Positions 27,331 to 34,689 of a stretch of 64,000 nt of DNA are shown piece after piece; positions within the stretch are counted from its first letter, which is position 1; every line of letters begins with the position of its first letter. This stretch comes from UBA11358 sp049517655 (GTDB taxonomy: Bacteria; Verrucomicrobiota; Verrucomicrobiia; Limisphaerales; UBA11358): the NCBI GenBank assembly GCA_049517655.1, contig JBEKRQ010000003.1:423063-487062 (forward strand), written 5' to 3'. Below the pieces are notes generated by a model. The model was not told the DNA's origin and made no database searches. It saw only the letters and a list, made by a program, of their open reading frames with translations. Both the position numbers and the translations under genes were made by a program.

Positions 27331-27624
27331 AGCAGGTCTCGACTCCTCTAAACGTATCTCCGCTTGCTTCTTATTTCCAAATCGAATGCCTGTCACAAGA
27401 ACAACGACGTAAATCGGGACGAGACAAATCTTGTAAACACCCGGCAGCAGACACATGCCGAGAACAAAAGCAGCGACGAAAACCCAACCAACAATGCTCG
27501 CCTTAACCATGAAGGCACGCTCTCGCGGCCCCTTCGTGTTCTTGATGCTGAAATATGTGCCGACCAAACCTCCTAGCACTCCAACGACAGAACCGGCAAC
27601 ACCGCCGACAATTCCTAGATTCAT
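27325..27624 (-). CDS. Cassette gene: small membrane protein
   Basis: 99 residues. The Gly-rich hydrophobic N-terminus (MNLGIVGGVAGSVVGVLGGL), the motif SIKNTKGPRERAFMVKASIVGW and two further membrane segments suggest a three-segment inner-membrane protein. ATG 27624 has AGGCGAG just upstream; the frame's extension to 27693 runs into an attC and is rejected. The stop overlaps the attC half site GTTAGGC, as expected for an integron cassette. No function recognised. Confidence 0.7.
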   Translation of the reverse strand: MNLGIVGGVAGSVVGVLGGLVGTYFSIKNTKGPRERAFMVKASIVGWVFVAAFVLGMCLLPGVYKICLVPIYVVVLVTGIRFGNKKQAEIRLEESRPAA

Positions 27625-27668
27625 ATCTCGCCTTTCATTTTGGACTTTTATGTGATGCCCGTCATGCC

Positions 27669-27767
27669 GCCTAACGATCCAAAGCTGAGCCACGCCGGGG
27701 TTGCGATGTCAACCGCGAAGCGGAACTGAGTGCGCCATCCCGCGTTGCCTGCAGCGATTTGTTAGGT
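27669..27767 (-). other. attC site 1
   Basis: Ends GCCTAAC (27669) and GTTAGGT (27761), 99 bp. The left arm is of the CAAAGCTGAGCCACG type and the right arm of the CGCGTTGCCTGCAGCG type, so the two arms derive from different site families and pair imperfectly. Possibly chimeric. Confidence 0.85.
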
Positions 27768-28325
27768 GTCATGCTTGACTTGGCGCGATTGTCTGCCCAT
27801 CCACCAACAGAGCAAAAACAAGAGGGCGGTAATTGGCGGCAACATACCCAGTCCCGCCACCACTCTCCAATTGATAAAGAATGCCTGAATCAAAAACGCC
27901 GCAAGCGTTAAGGCTGCGCCTGCGAGCTCCCATTTCCACGCAAGAGCAAGACCCAGAAGCCAAGCAAACATCAGAGTCAAGCCCATGCGGTCATGCATGG
28001 AAAGCGGCCCAGATGGATGCCCTCCCCGGATGCTTTCTAAAAAGCTCCCCACGATCATAATGACCCAGAAAAGAATAATCAGAACGCTGAGTATCCGAGC
28101 AATCCACCGAACCGTTTTTACTGCTCTAAATAACACCCAGATGCCCGACAAGCAAATCAGAACTCCAACCGCGGCGACCAAAGTAAGCCACCGCACCACC
28201 GCACCAGCATTCGGCGCCAATCCGGGGAAAAAAATCTTAATCTTTCCGCTGACGCTGAAGATGACAAACATAGCCCCAAGCAGAATCAGCAACCATCCGA
28301 CAGCTTTGATGCGTGTTGTATTCAT
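27762..28325 (-). CDS. Cassette gene: multi-pass membrane protein
   Basis: 187 residues with about five membrane segments (GWLLILLGAMFVIFSV; WLTLVAAVGVLICLSGIWVLF; ILSVLIILFWVIMIVGSF; MGLTLMFAWLLGLALAW; LTLAAFLIQAFFI). The MNTTRI start at 28325 is preferred to an upstream GTG. The stop TAA lies in the GTTAGGT of attC 1. The 90-base 5' flank is homologous to that of the cassette gene at 32358. No function recognised. Confidence 0.7.
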   Translation of the reverse strand: MNTTRIKAVGWLLILLGAMFVIFSVSGKIKIFFPGLAPNAGAVVRWLTLVAAVGVLICLSGIWVLFRAVKTVRWIARILSVLIILFWVIMIVGSFLESIRGGHPSGPLSMHDRMGLTLMFAWLLGLALAWKWELAGAALTLAAFLIQAFFINWRVVAGLGMLPPITALLFLLCWWMGRQSRQVKHDT

Positions 28326-28413
28326 ACCCGCCACTCTATCATGACATGGGCGAATGCCTTAATTGATATTTTATCTCCAGTCATTGATTTTTTCGATGCG
28401 TACGCGCAATGCA

Positions 28414-28542
28414 GCCTAACGTCCAGAGCTCAGGCACGCGGGACCAAAAGCCGTGAACCGCGAAGCGGAACTGGCTTGTCGCGCCATAGCGCAGCGACGG
28501 CGGAAGCGGCCATCCCGCGTTGCCTGCAGCGATTTGTTAGGC
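28414..28542 (-). other. attC site 2 with REP palindrome in the loop
   Basis: GCCTAAC 28414 to GTTAGGC 28536. Arms AGGCACGCGGGA and TCCCGCGTTGCCT pair except for one extra base, the extrahelical base expected of attC. The variable loop carries a REP-like core (TTGTCGCGCCATAGCGCAGC..GGCGG) of the kind scattered over this chromosome. Nearly identical to attC 7 at 32924. Confidence 0.92.
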
Positions 28543-28549
28543 ATACAGG

Positions 28550-28897
28550 TCAATGTTTATCAGCAATCTCGGCAACAAGTCTCTCAATTTTATCTAGGTC
28601 TTCTTCTGTGGCACGCACCAACAATAGACCTTTCTTCTCATTCAAAAATATTGCCGCCTTGTCCTTCTCTAAATCTATGTGCTGCTGCTTAAAAAAGCAA
28701 AGTATCAACTGCTGATTGCTCTCGCCATCTTTTGGAGCAATCCGATGCTTCAAGCTGCTGAAAAAAGCGTCAGGTGTAATCTTGAAAATCCGTGTGGACA
28801 GTTGTGGCGCAACTTGACTCTGGCTGTTGGTGGGTTCGGCGATGGCTGTCAGGCCAAAAACCAAACTTGCTGCAAGCGCTGTGAATAATGTCTTCAT
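28550..28897 (-). CDS. Cassette gene: secreted protein, unrecognised
   Basis: 115 residues with a clear signal peptide (MKTLFTALAASLVFGLTAIAEP). The mature part includes IFKITPDAFFSSLKHRIAPKDGESNQQLILCFFKQQHIDLEKDKAAIFLNEKKGLLLVRATEEDLDKIERLVAEI, reminiscent of the short secretin/GspD-like N0 half-domains that end in 'LLVRAT..DLD.IE..V..L'. The resemblance is by eye only. ATG 28897 is chosen for the signal peptide. Confidence 0.65.
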   Translation of the reverse strand: MKTLFTALAASLVFGLTAIAEPTNSQSQVAPQLSTRIFKITPDAFFSSLKHRIAPKDGESNQQLILCFFKQQHIDLEKDKAAIFLNEKKGLLLVRATEEDLDKIERLVAEIADKH

Positions 28898-28920
28898 AAA
28901 ACTGTGGTGGCGCGAAGTAT

Positions 28921-29256
28921 GCCTAACGATCCAAAGCTGCCTGCCGCAGCGTAGCTCGGCAAGAGCGAAGATGGGAGCCACGGCCATCCATCTTCACTCC
29001 GAAGCTACGACGGGACACGCCGGCGGCTGGCTCACGACTGCAATCTGGACTCTCAAATTTCATAGCTCAACCGAAATCTCAAGGGGCAGTGGCCTGCTTC
29101 ATATTACGCATGCGCTTCTGCGCAGTTATCATTTAGACCAGTGGACTCGGCTGCTGCCCGGCATCCTCGGCCTTCGGCCTTTCGCTCTACAAACCAGAGC
29201 GAAATTCTTTTCGCACTTTCCCAAAGCGCTCAAATGGCTCCAGCGCGGTGTTAGGC
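28921..29256 (-). other. attC site 3, disrupted by two insertions
   Basis: Ends GCCTAAC (28921) and GTTAGGC (29250) and interior segments (TCACGACTGCAATCTGG, GGGGCAGTGGCC, TGGCTCCAGCGCGGT) match the neighbouring attC sites. A REP-like palindrome (about 28939-28974) splits the left arm after CAAAGCT, and about 140 bases split the right arm after GTGGCC. The site is therefore probably inactive. Confidence 0.8.
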
Positions 29257-29754
29257 GACTTCGCTGAAATGCCAATACAAACTGACCGCCCCAATAACCG
29301 TGCCGACCAAAAAACATCCAGCCAGACCAATAACCAGAGGTGTTGAAAGAAATGCCTGCCCCAAGCTGTTAGCGTGAAGGATCGATGCGTGAATGCCCAT
29401 CACAAAGCAGAGAGCCATCGAAGCGAACCAAAGTGAATGGCGAAACAGATACGCCACAGTCACTGCTCGCCGCTCCGAGGCAAACCAGTAATCCCGGTGC
29501 GGAATATTCTGGAGGCGGTCAGATAAGAACCGACTGAAATAGGAAATCGCCGGAACAAATAACGGAAAGCCAATACCGAAAACAGCCATAAACAGCAAAT
29601 AGGACGTGCGGTCCATCCAGCCATTCGGCTGACCGCTCGCATCAAAATGAGTGGCAAGGCGTTCAGGCAACTGCAAACCTGACAACGCCAAATAGCTGAA
29701 AAAACACAAATACAGCAATCCAAGAATTAGTGCGGGTGTGCGTATAGTTTTCAT
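29251..29754 (-). CDS. Cassette gene: DUF1648-type membrane protein
   Basis: 167 residues with four membrane segments (PALILGLLYLCFFSYLALSG; YLLFMAVFGIGFPLFVPAI; WFASMALCFVMGIHASI; VIGLAGCFLVGTVIGAVSLYW). The motif LPERLATHFDASGQPNGWMDR is the DUF1648 hallmark, found also in SdpI-like immunity proteins and YhdJ-type membrane proteins. Stop TAA overlaps GTTAGGC of attC 3. Role unknown; a protective function is only a guess from the family. Confidence 0.75.
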   Translation of the reverse strand: MKTIRTPALILGLLYLCFFSYLALSGLQLPERLATHFDASGQPNGWMDRTSYLLFMAVFGIGFPLFVPAISYFSRFLSDRLQNIPHRDYWFASERRAVTVAYLFRHSLWFASMALCFVMGIHASILHANSLGQAFLSTPLVIGLAGCFLVGTVIGAVSLYWHFSEVA

Positions 29755-29767
29755 AACGTGTGCAGTC

Positions 29768-29897
29768 GCCTAACGACCAAAACTCAGCCACGCCGGATGA
29801 ATGATGTCAACCGCGAATGCGGAACTGGCCTGTCCGCCCATAGCCTCGGCGACGGCGGAAGACGCCATCCCGCGTTGCCTGCAGCGATTTGTTAGGC
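29768..29897 (-). other. attC site 4
   Basis: GCCTAAC 29768 to GTTAGGC 29891, 130 bp. Left arm CTCAGCCACGCCGGATG and right arm CATCCCGCGTTGCCTGCAG; the loop carries a REP-like core (CTGTCCGCCCATAGCCTCGG). The arm pairing is imperfect, as in site 1. Confidence 0.88.
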
Positions 29898-29906
29898 ATC
29901 GTGGCG

Positions 29907-30119
29907 TTAAACCTTCTCATCCGTGCGCAACGTAGAAAGCTTGCAAAGCCAGAGAGACAAACTGCCCAATATTACCACGGCAAGCACGCTTGGCCATAGT
30001 GGCATCACGTGTCCCGCAACAAGCACTTCAGGACGTATCAGCAACCGAGCCAACTGCGCCAAAGTCATCAGCCCAAAAATGGCGCTTGCGATTCGTAATC
30101 CAAGAACTTGTGATTTCAT
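29907..30119 (-). CDS. Cassette gene: small two-TM protein
   Basis: 70 residues with two membrane segments (GLRIASAIFGLMTLAQLARL; PLWPSVLAVVILGSLSLWLC). ATG 30119 is favoured by a strong Shine-Dalgarno AAAGGAG six bases upstream over a start at 30149. No family recognised. Confidence 0.7.
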   Translation of the reverse strand: MKSQVLGLRIASAIFGLMTLAQLARLLIRPEVLVAGHVMPLWPSVLAVVILGSLSLWLCKLSTLRTDEKV

Positions 30120-30167
30120 ATCTGTCTCCTTTCGTTTGTTTGTTTGCAATCAAAGACGTGTAACGAT

Positions 30168-30296
30168 GCCTAACGATCCAAAGCTGAGCCACAGCCACCG
30201 GAGCCTGACTCACGCTTGCAATCTGGTGTTTCAAATCTCATAGCTCAATCCAAAACTGAAGGGGCAGTGGCCGTTGGCTCCAGCGCGGTGTTAGGC
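30168..30296 (-). other. attC site 5
   Basis: GCCTAAC 30168 to GTTAGGC 30290, 129 bp. Arms GAGCCACAGCCAC and GTGGCCGTTGGCTC pair with one extra T in the right arm (extrahelical base). The loop has the conserved segment CTCACGCTTGCAAT...CTCAATCCAAAACTGAAGGGG shared with sites 3, 8 and 9. Confidence 0.95.
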
Positions 30297-30521
30297 ATCG
30301 TGTCTCTCATCTGTCTTCTTTCTTGCCCAATAATTCCGTGTGGTCTTCCAAGTCATCGTGGCAGAAACTGCAACTAGGGCAACGCCAATCAGAACGCCAA
30401 CAACTCGTCCCCACACGTCTCTATCTGATGAACTCAAACGCGCAATCAAAATACCCGCCACAATCATCGCTCCCAAAATCAGCCAGATGCCCAAAACTAC
30501 TATCAGCTTCGTATAGGACAA
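30291..30521 (-). CDS. Cassette gene: small two-TM protein
   Basis: 76 residues with two membrane segments (LIVVLGIWLILGAMIVAGILI; VVGVLIGVALVAVSATMTW) and a basic C-terminus. Stop TAA lies in GTTAGGC of attC 5. Upstream lies a GH43 remnant rather than an attC, so this gene shares one oversized cassette with the esterase or has lost its own 5' site. Confidence 0.65.
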   Translation of the reverse strand: MSYTKLIVVLGIWLILGAMIVAGILIARLSSSDRDVWGRVVGVLIGVALVAVSATMTWKTTRNYWARKKTDERHDA

Positions 30522-30529
30522 TATCGAGC

Positions 30530-30734
30530 CGTTAAGATGTCCAATTCGTCATGTTCTTGGCGAATAAACCCGATAGTCGTGCATGGTGTGGGTTGTATTG
30601 TTCGAACCCCAGTCGTGGTCATTGCGAAGATACACGGTGTTGCCGAAGACCACCGGAGCAGGGTCCGCGGTATAGACATCCGTGATGATCGGGTTTGTTC
30701 CCGGCGTTTGACCGAGGGGCACGCAATGGTCCAA
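30530..30734 (-). pseudogene. N-terminal remnant of a GH43 glycoside hydrolase
   Basis: The peptide NPIITDVYTADPAPVVFGNTVYL...DYRVYS is the characteristic start of GH43 arabinofuranosidases/xylosidases, including the catalytic-base Asp region (TADPAP). After YSP the continuation NMTNWTS is found in the next frame and then a stop, so a one-base shift and truncation have destroyed it. A signal-peptide-like stretch (AGVAIAFAAATFG) lies in another frame upstream. Confidence 0.65.
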
Positions 30735-30843
30735 AGGTTGCCGCCGCGAATGCTATCGCCACCCCCGCATTCGCGGCTTTTTTAAGGATGCTTTGACACA
30801 GGATGATAATCGGTCTATCGGTTGGCGATGACAAGCTTCTGCT

Positions 30844-32028
30844 TTACGGGTAGCTGACGCGGAAAAATTGCTGCGACGCAGTCCCGCTGTTCGTGTAAGG
30901 CGGAGCAGCCGAAATGGGCGCCCACGGGCCAGGCAGATTTGACGCTTGGAGCAACGTGCCCCAACTCCAGGTCACCACCACTTGATTGCCGCCGATGAGC
31001 TGGGCGATTGGTGATGGCGGCACGATACCACATAATACGGCGGGATCGAGGGGACCTACTTGGTCGAGGCCCAAGAAGGGGATGACGTATTGCGAGTTGA
31101 GGTCCGCGTCTGTGCCATGCCCGCCGTTTTGCTCCGACCAGGCGTCAATAACCGTATTGCTGCACGAATCCTGCCAGATTTGGCGCGTCCATATGTGCGT
31201 GGAATTGGTGGGAAATGTCACCGTGGTAGTCAGCGTTGGATTGGTGCTGAAACCTAAGATATCGGTCCATTCCTTGATGGCTTCCAGCTGGTTCGTGTAA
31301 CTGATGGTGGTATCCGCCGTACCATGCCAAAGCTGGACGCGGGGGCGAGGTCCCGAATATCCTTGGTACATGGCGCGAACTATGTTTCCCCATTGCTGCG
31401 GGGTATAGATAACTTGACCATTTGCGCACGGGGAGCTCCACTCACTACTTGGGGAATAATTAACAGCCCAACATCCAGCCGGTACCCCTGAGAACTCTGC
31501 ACCCGCTTTGAAAACATCAGGATAGACAGCGAGGAGAGCTTCTGTCATCATGGCGCCGGATGAGGTTCCTGTCACATAAACACGATTTTTGTTCGCCTGA
31601 TACGTGTTTATTGTGTAATTCACCATATGGGCGATCGCTTCAGTGTCACCGCCACCGTTGCGCGTGAGAGAGTTCGTCGACCCTACGTCCCAACAGTTCT
31701 TGCTGGTTTGCGGGAAGACCATAATGAAGCCGTACTGATTACATGCCGTTACAATCGCAGACGCCATGCCGAAAATAGCAGAGGCACTCCCTCCACAAAA
31801 GTGGCAGACAACCAGGATCGGAGGGTTCGTAACCACGTTGTCCGGCACGTAGATGTACATGCTGATATATGATGGTACCCCGTTGGTACCCCAGTCGTTG
31901 GTGACCTTCTGGAGCGACGCTGCCTTCGTTGGCAACGCCGTAAAAAGTCCGAGACAAGCGGCTAGCAGGGAACAGACAACCGTGAGCTTTTTGTTCATGT
32001 GGCAAGATCGCCGGAGAATTTTTTTCAT
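30844..32028 (-). CDS. Secreted PHB-depolymerase/feruloyl-esterase-type hydrolase (CE1-like)
   Basis: 394 residues: signal peptide (LTVVCSLLAACLGLFTALPTKA), an alpha/beta-hydrolase domain with nucleophile elbow TGTSSGAMMTEAL (GxSxG), oxyanion region VVCHFCGGSAS, Asp in WHGTADTTISY and His in GGHGTD, then a C-terminal 60-residue beta module (VVVTWSWGTLLQASNLPGPW...FFRVSYP) seen in many verrucomicrobial secreted proteins. ATG 32028 has AAGGAT upstream. Such esterases release feruloyl or acetyl groups from xylan. It sits inside the cassette array with a GH43 remnant. Confidence 0.82.
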   Translation of the reverse strand: MKKILRRSCHMNKKLTVVCSLLAACLGLFTALPTKAASLQKVTNDWGTNGVPSYISMYIYVPDNVVTNPPILVVCHFCGGSASAIFGMASAIVTACNQYGFIMVFPQTSKNCWDVGSTNSLTRNGGGDTEAIAHMVNYTINTYQANKNRVYVTGTSSGAMMTEALLAVYPDVFKAGAEFSGVPAGCWAVNYSPSSEWSSPCANGQVIYTPQQWGNIVRAMYQGYSGPRPRVQLWHGTADTTISYTNQLEAIKEWTDILGFSTNPTLTTTVTFPTNSTHIWTRQIWQDSCSNTVIDAWSEQNGGHGTDADLNSQYVIPFLGLDQVGPLDPAVLCGIVPPSPIAQLIGGNQVVVTWSWGTLLQASNLPGPWAPISAAPPYTNSGTASQQFFRVSYP

Positions 32029-32232
32029 TGATTTATCCTTCATATGATTTGTCTATTGGTTTGGGTGGAGTGCGACAGCAAATTAAACTCTCTGCCCCAG
32101 TGTTTTTTTGGTTCCAAGCACTCAGCGTCTAAATATAATCCAGCATCACAAGCTTACGCAACAGATTTAGCAGGAAAACGTCACTCGCGTTGTCCTTCGG
32201 CGAAAAACAGGAAACGCCAATCTGCATACGCA
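32029..32232. other. Non-coding segment upstream of the esterase
   Basis: About 200 bases between the esterase start and attC 6 with no convincing gene; it would contain the esterase promoter. No clear -35/-10 pair was picked out. Confidence 0.4.
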
Positions 32233-32331
32233 GCCTAACGTAGAAAGCTGAGCCACCGCCGACTCGCGGCGTGAACCGCGACAGCGGAACAGAAAGCACC
32301 AACGGCGGTTGGCTCCGGCGACTTGTTAGGC
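32233..32331 (-). other. attC site 6
   Basis: GCCTAAC 32233 to GTTAGGC 32325, 99 bp. Arms GAGCCACCGCCG and CGGCGGTTGGCTC pair with one extra base. The short loop has GTGAACCGCGACAGCGGAAC, like the B-type sites. Confidence 0.93.
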
Positions 32332-32357
32332 TGCATGGTCAAACTACTCTTCATGGT

Positions 32358-32837
32358 TCAATGACTTAAATGGATGCTTAAAAATGGATATGGATACTTA
32401 ACGGCGTAGGTCACGTATATGCTACCTGCAATCCGAGTGCCGTCAAAAGTAAATGGGGCATTTATCGAATGGATTCCGCTTTCGGAACGAGAAACGACAG
32501 CCCCGACAATCTGCCCTTCGATGATGAAGTTGGTCTTCATACGGAGCAGCCTCCAAAACCAACCGCGATGTGTTTCCATGACGCTTCCACTCAATTCCGC
32601 TCCTCCAACCAGACCCGTCACCTTTCCATCGGCTGAAATATGCAACACGGTCTCAACGTCTTGGACTGCTATCTTCTTTTGCGTAGCCTCCTCATAACTT
32701 ATCCCGTTGAAATGACTCTTCCCATGCCATTGACCCGCTAGGTCTGAAACTGTGGTCTCGGCTGCCAACAACGTGAAAGCGGGCAACAAGATGGCAAGCA
32801 TTGTAAGTAATGTAGGGATGCGTGGATTTGTATTCAT
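32358..32837 (-). CDS. Cassette gene: secreted protein, unrecognised
   Basis: 159 residues with a signal peptide (IPTLLTMLAILLPAFTLLAAET) and a beta-rich mature domain with the pattern LAGQWHGKSHFNG...VLHISADGKVTGLVGG...FEGTRI-like that suggests a lipocalin- or avidin-like barrel; this is a guess. MNTNPRI at 32837 is chosen over an upstream GTG. Its 5' flank resembles that of the membrane protein gene ending at 27762. Confidence 0.68.
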   Translation of the reverse strand: MNTNPRIPTLLTMLAILLPAFTLLAAETTVSDLAGQWHGKSHFNGISYEEATQKKIAVQDVETVLHISADGKVTGLVGGAELSGSVMETHRGWFWRLLRMKTNFIIEGQIVGAVVSRSESGIHSINAPFTFDGTRIAGSIYVTYAVKYPYPFLSIHLSH

Positions 32838-32923
32838 AGCCGTCACTCTACCAAACTGGCGGCAAACACCTTAATTGATAGTTTTTGTGGTGACATTGAT
32901 ATTTTTGATGCGCGCACAAAGCT

Positions 32924-33052
32924 GCCTAACGTCCAGAGCTCAGGCACGCGGGACCAAAAGACGTGAACCGCGAAGCGGAACTGGCTTGTCGCGCCATAGC
33001 ACAGCGACGGCGGAAGCGGCCATCCCGCGTTGCCTGCAGCGATTTGTTAGGT
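32924..33052 (-). other. attC site 7 with REP palindrome
   Basis: GCCTAAC 32924 to GTTAGGT 33046, 129 bp, nearly identical to site 2, including the REP-like loop (CTTGTCGCGCCATAGCACAG). Arms AGGCACGCGGGA/TCCCGCGTTGCCT with one extrahelical base. Confidence 0.93.
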
Positions 33053-33683
33053 GACCGCGACATTTGTGTGCAACAATAAAAATAAACCCGAAAAGTAAAA
33101 GCAAACGAGAGGACGGCTCAGGAACTATTTCAAACTCCATGTTTGGTCCGAACTCGCCCAAATATACCGGATACTCCAGCATAGTTGGAAATGTCAGTCC
33201 GGTTAAACTGTCGTCAAATCGAACCGTGTCGAACGTCACCGCAGAATTATAAGTCGGATTGGCACCCTCCCAAGTTCGGCTGATGCCTATTTCATCCACG
33301 CTATCTCCGTAAGATGCCCCCAATATATAGTTTTCCCCGGCATTAAGCATCACTGGCGACGTTAAACTGAGAAAACGCCATCCATTGGAACTTGTGCCCG
33401 GTGTAATCGTGACCGAAGCAAGCAAGTTCTGATTAGCATCCCAAAGCCCTATGTCGTGATAATCAACAATTCCGTCTCCACCCCAGTCACGTATCCCTAA
33501 ACTCAGAGACGAAAGCGGTGAACTGCCAACGGTGAATTCGTATCCAACAGTGCGAACATAATTCCCCGCACCATGAACGCCACCCAACGGATCATCGGGG
33601 TTTAAAACAAGTAATTCACTACCATAAATTGGACACGTAATGAGCGAAAACCACAATGCTATTGGGAATAATCTTTTTTTCAT
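32940..33683 (-). CDS. Cassette gene: PEP-CTERM secreted protein (paralog 1)
   Basis: 247 residues: signal peptide (MKKRLFPIALWFSLITCPIYG), one beta-sandwich domain (GYEFTVGSSPLSSLSLGIRDWG...DIGLWDANQNLLASVTITPG...NYILGASYGD), and the sorting signal VPEPSSRLLLLFGFIFIVAHKCR, i.e. PEP, hydrophobic helix, basic residues. Unusually, the frame then reads through the whole of attC 7 and adds about 40 residues (GHLTNRCRQRGMAAS...) before TGA at 32940. Natural processing by exosortase would remove the tail. No exosortase gene in the window. Confidence 0.78.
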   Translation of the reverse strand: MKKRLFPIALWFSLITCPIYGSELLVLNPDDPLGGVHGAGNYVRTVGYEFTVGSSPLSSLSLGIRDWGGDGIVDYHDIGLWDANQNLLASVTITPGTSSNGWRFLSLTSPVMLNAGENYILGASYGDSVDEIGISRTWEGANPTYNSAVTFDTVRFDDSLTGLTFPTMLEYPVYLGEFGPNMEFEIVPEPSSRLLLLFGFIFIVAHKCRGHLTNRCRQRGMAASAVAVLWRDKPVPLRGSRLLVPRA

Positions 33684-33710
33684 AAAATTTAACATACGCT
33701 TTGGATAGTC

Positions 33711-33838
33711 ACCTAACGATCCAAAGCTGAGCCACGGCCACCGGAGCCTGACTCACGCTTGCAATAATGATGTCCAAGTTTCATCTGATGGTCAAAACTG
33801 AAACAGCAGTGGCCGTTGGCTCCAGCGCGATGTTAGGC
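33711..33838 (-). other. attC site 8
   Basis: ACCTAAC 33711 to GTTAGGC 33832, 128 bp, A-type loop. Arms GAGCCACGGCCAC and GTGGCCGTTGGCTC pair with one extra T. Confidence 0.95.
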
Positions 33839-33859
33839 GGCGTCACACTGGCTATTCAA

Positions 33860-34495
33860 TCAGTTCAATGCCGACTTACGGCCAGCACACCATAGGATCC
33901 ACGGCATGATTGAACACAGTAGCACAATCAACGTTTTCGGTTCCGGGATACTGTATTCTAAGTTGGCTCCGACATACGATAGCCCGCCTACTGTATAGGG
34001 CGGAAAAATAAAACCGGCCCCGTCCGCTGTGTAGCGGCTGTTGAGGTAAGTTACCGCCGGCGACCATGTTTCATAGTGGAGTGTGTCGTTGGCGTAACAT
34101 AAATCACTCGTGCCAGAAGGATAACTCGCGCCCAGAATGTAATCTACACCCGACTGCAATACGACTGGGCTTACCAGATTCAGGTATTGAAATCCGTTCT
34201 CGCTAAAGCCGTTCAGACCGGGCGAGAAATCAGCCTCGGCAAGAAGGGCCCTGCCCGTTGTCCACAATCCAACCGAATGGCTCTGGGAAAAGCCGGGCGT
34301 CCCGCTATCGAATAATCCGAGCGAAGTCACGGTGAGCGGGTTGGCCCCAACTTGGAACAAGTTCCCAACAGTGACCGAATCACCACTGAACAAATCACCG
34401 GTCCCCGGCGAAGTGATGAGTGGTGTGGCGTCAGTTCGCAGCGTTGTGGATAACGCAAACAGGAGTCCAATGGTCAATAAGCGATGGGGTTTCAT
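33860..34495 (-). CDS. Cassette gene: PEP-CTERM secreted protein (paralog 2)
   Basis: 211 residues: signal peptide (MKPHRLLTIGLLFALSTTLRTDA), the same domain as the neighbouring cassette protein (LFQVGANPLTVTSLGLFDSG...SVGLWTTGRALLAEADFSPG...DYILGASYPSG), and a C-terminal sorting signal IPEPKTLIVLLCSIMPWILWCAGRK. ATG 34495 is chosen for the signal peptide; the open frame to 34627 translates attC 9. The two adjacent cassettes thus encode paralogous exported proteins. Confidence 0.8.
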   Translation of the reverse strand: MKPHRLLTIGLLFALSTTLRTDATPLITSPGTGDLFSGDSVTVGNLFQVGANPLTVTSLGLFDSGTPGFSQSHSVGLWTTGRALLAEADFSPGLNGFSENGFQYLNLVSPVVLQSGVDYILGASYPSGTSDLCYANDTLHYETWSPAVTYLNSRYTADGAGFIFPPYTVGGLSYVGANLEYSIPEPKTLIVLLCSIMPWILWCAGRKSALN

Positions 34496-34560
34496 AATTT
34501 TGAGTGTTTCTTTCGGGTCTTGTTTATACTTGATTGATGATATCATACAACAGGCTAGCC

Positions 34561-34689
34561 GCCTAACGTTCCAAAGCTGAGCCACGGCCACCGGCGGCCA
34601 AGCTCCGAATGCAATAATGACATTCAATCTTCATCGCTCAATCCAAAACTCAAGGGGCAGTGGCCGTTGGCTCCAGCGCGGTGTTAGGC
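34561..34689 (-). other. attC site 9
   Basis: GCCTAAC 34561 to GTTAGGC 34683, 129 bp. Arms GAGCCACGGCCACCGG and GTGGCCGTTGGCTC with one extra T; A-type loop ending CTCAAGGGGCAGTGGCC. Confidence 0.95.
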
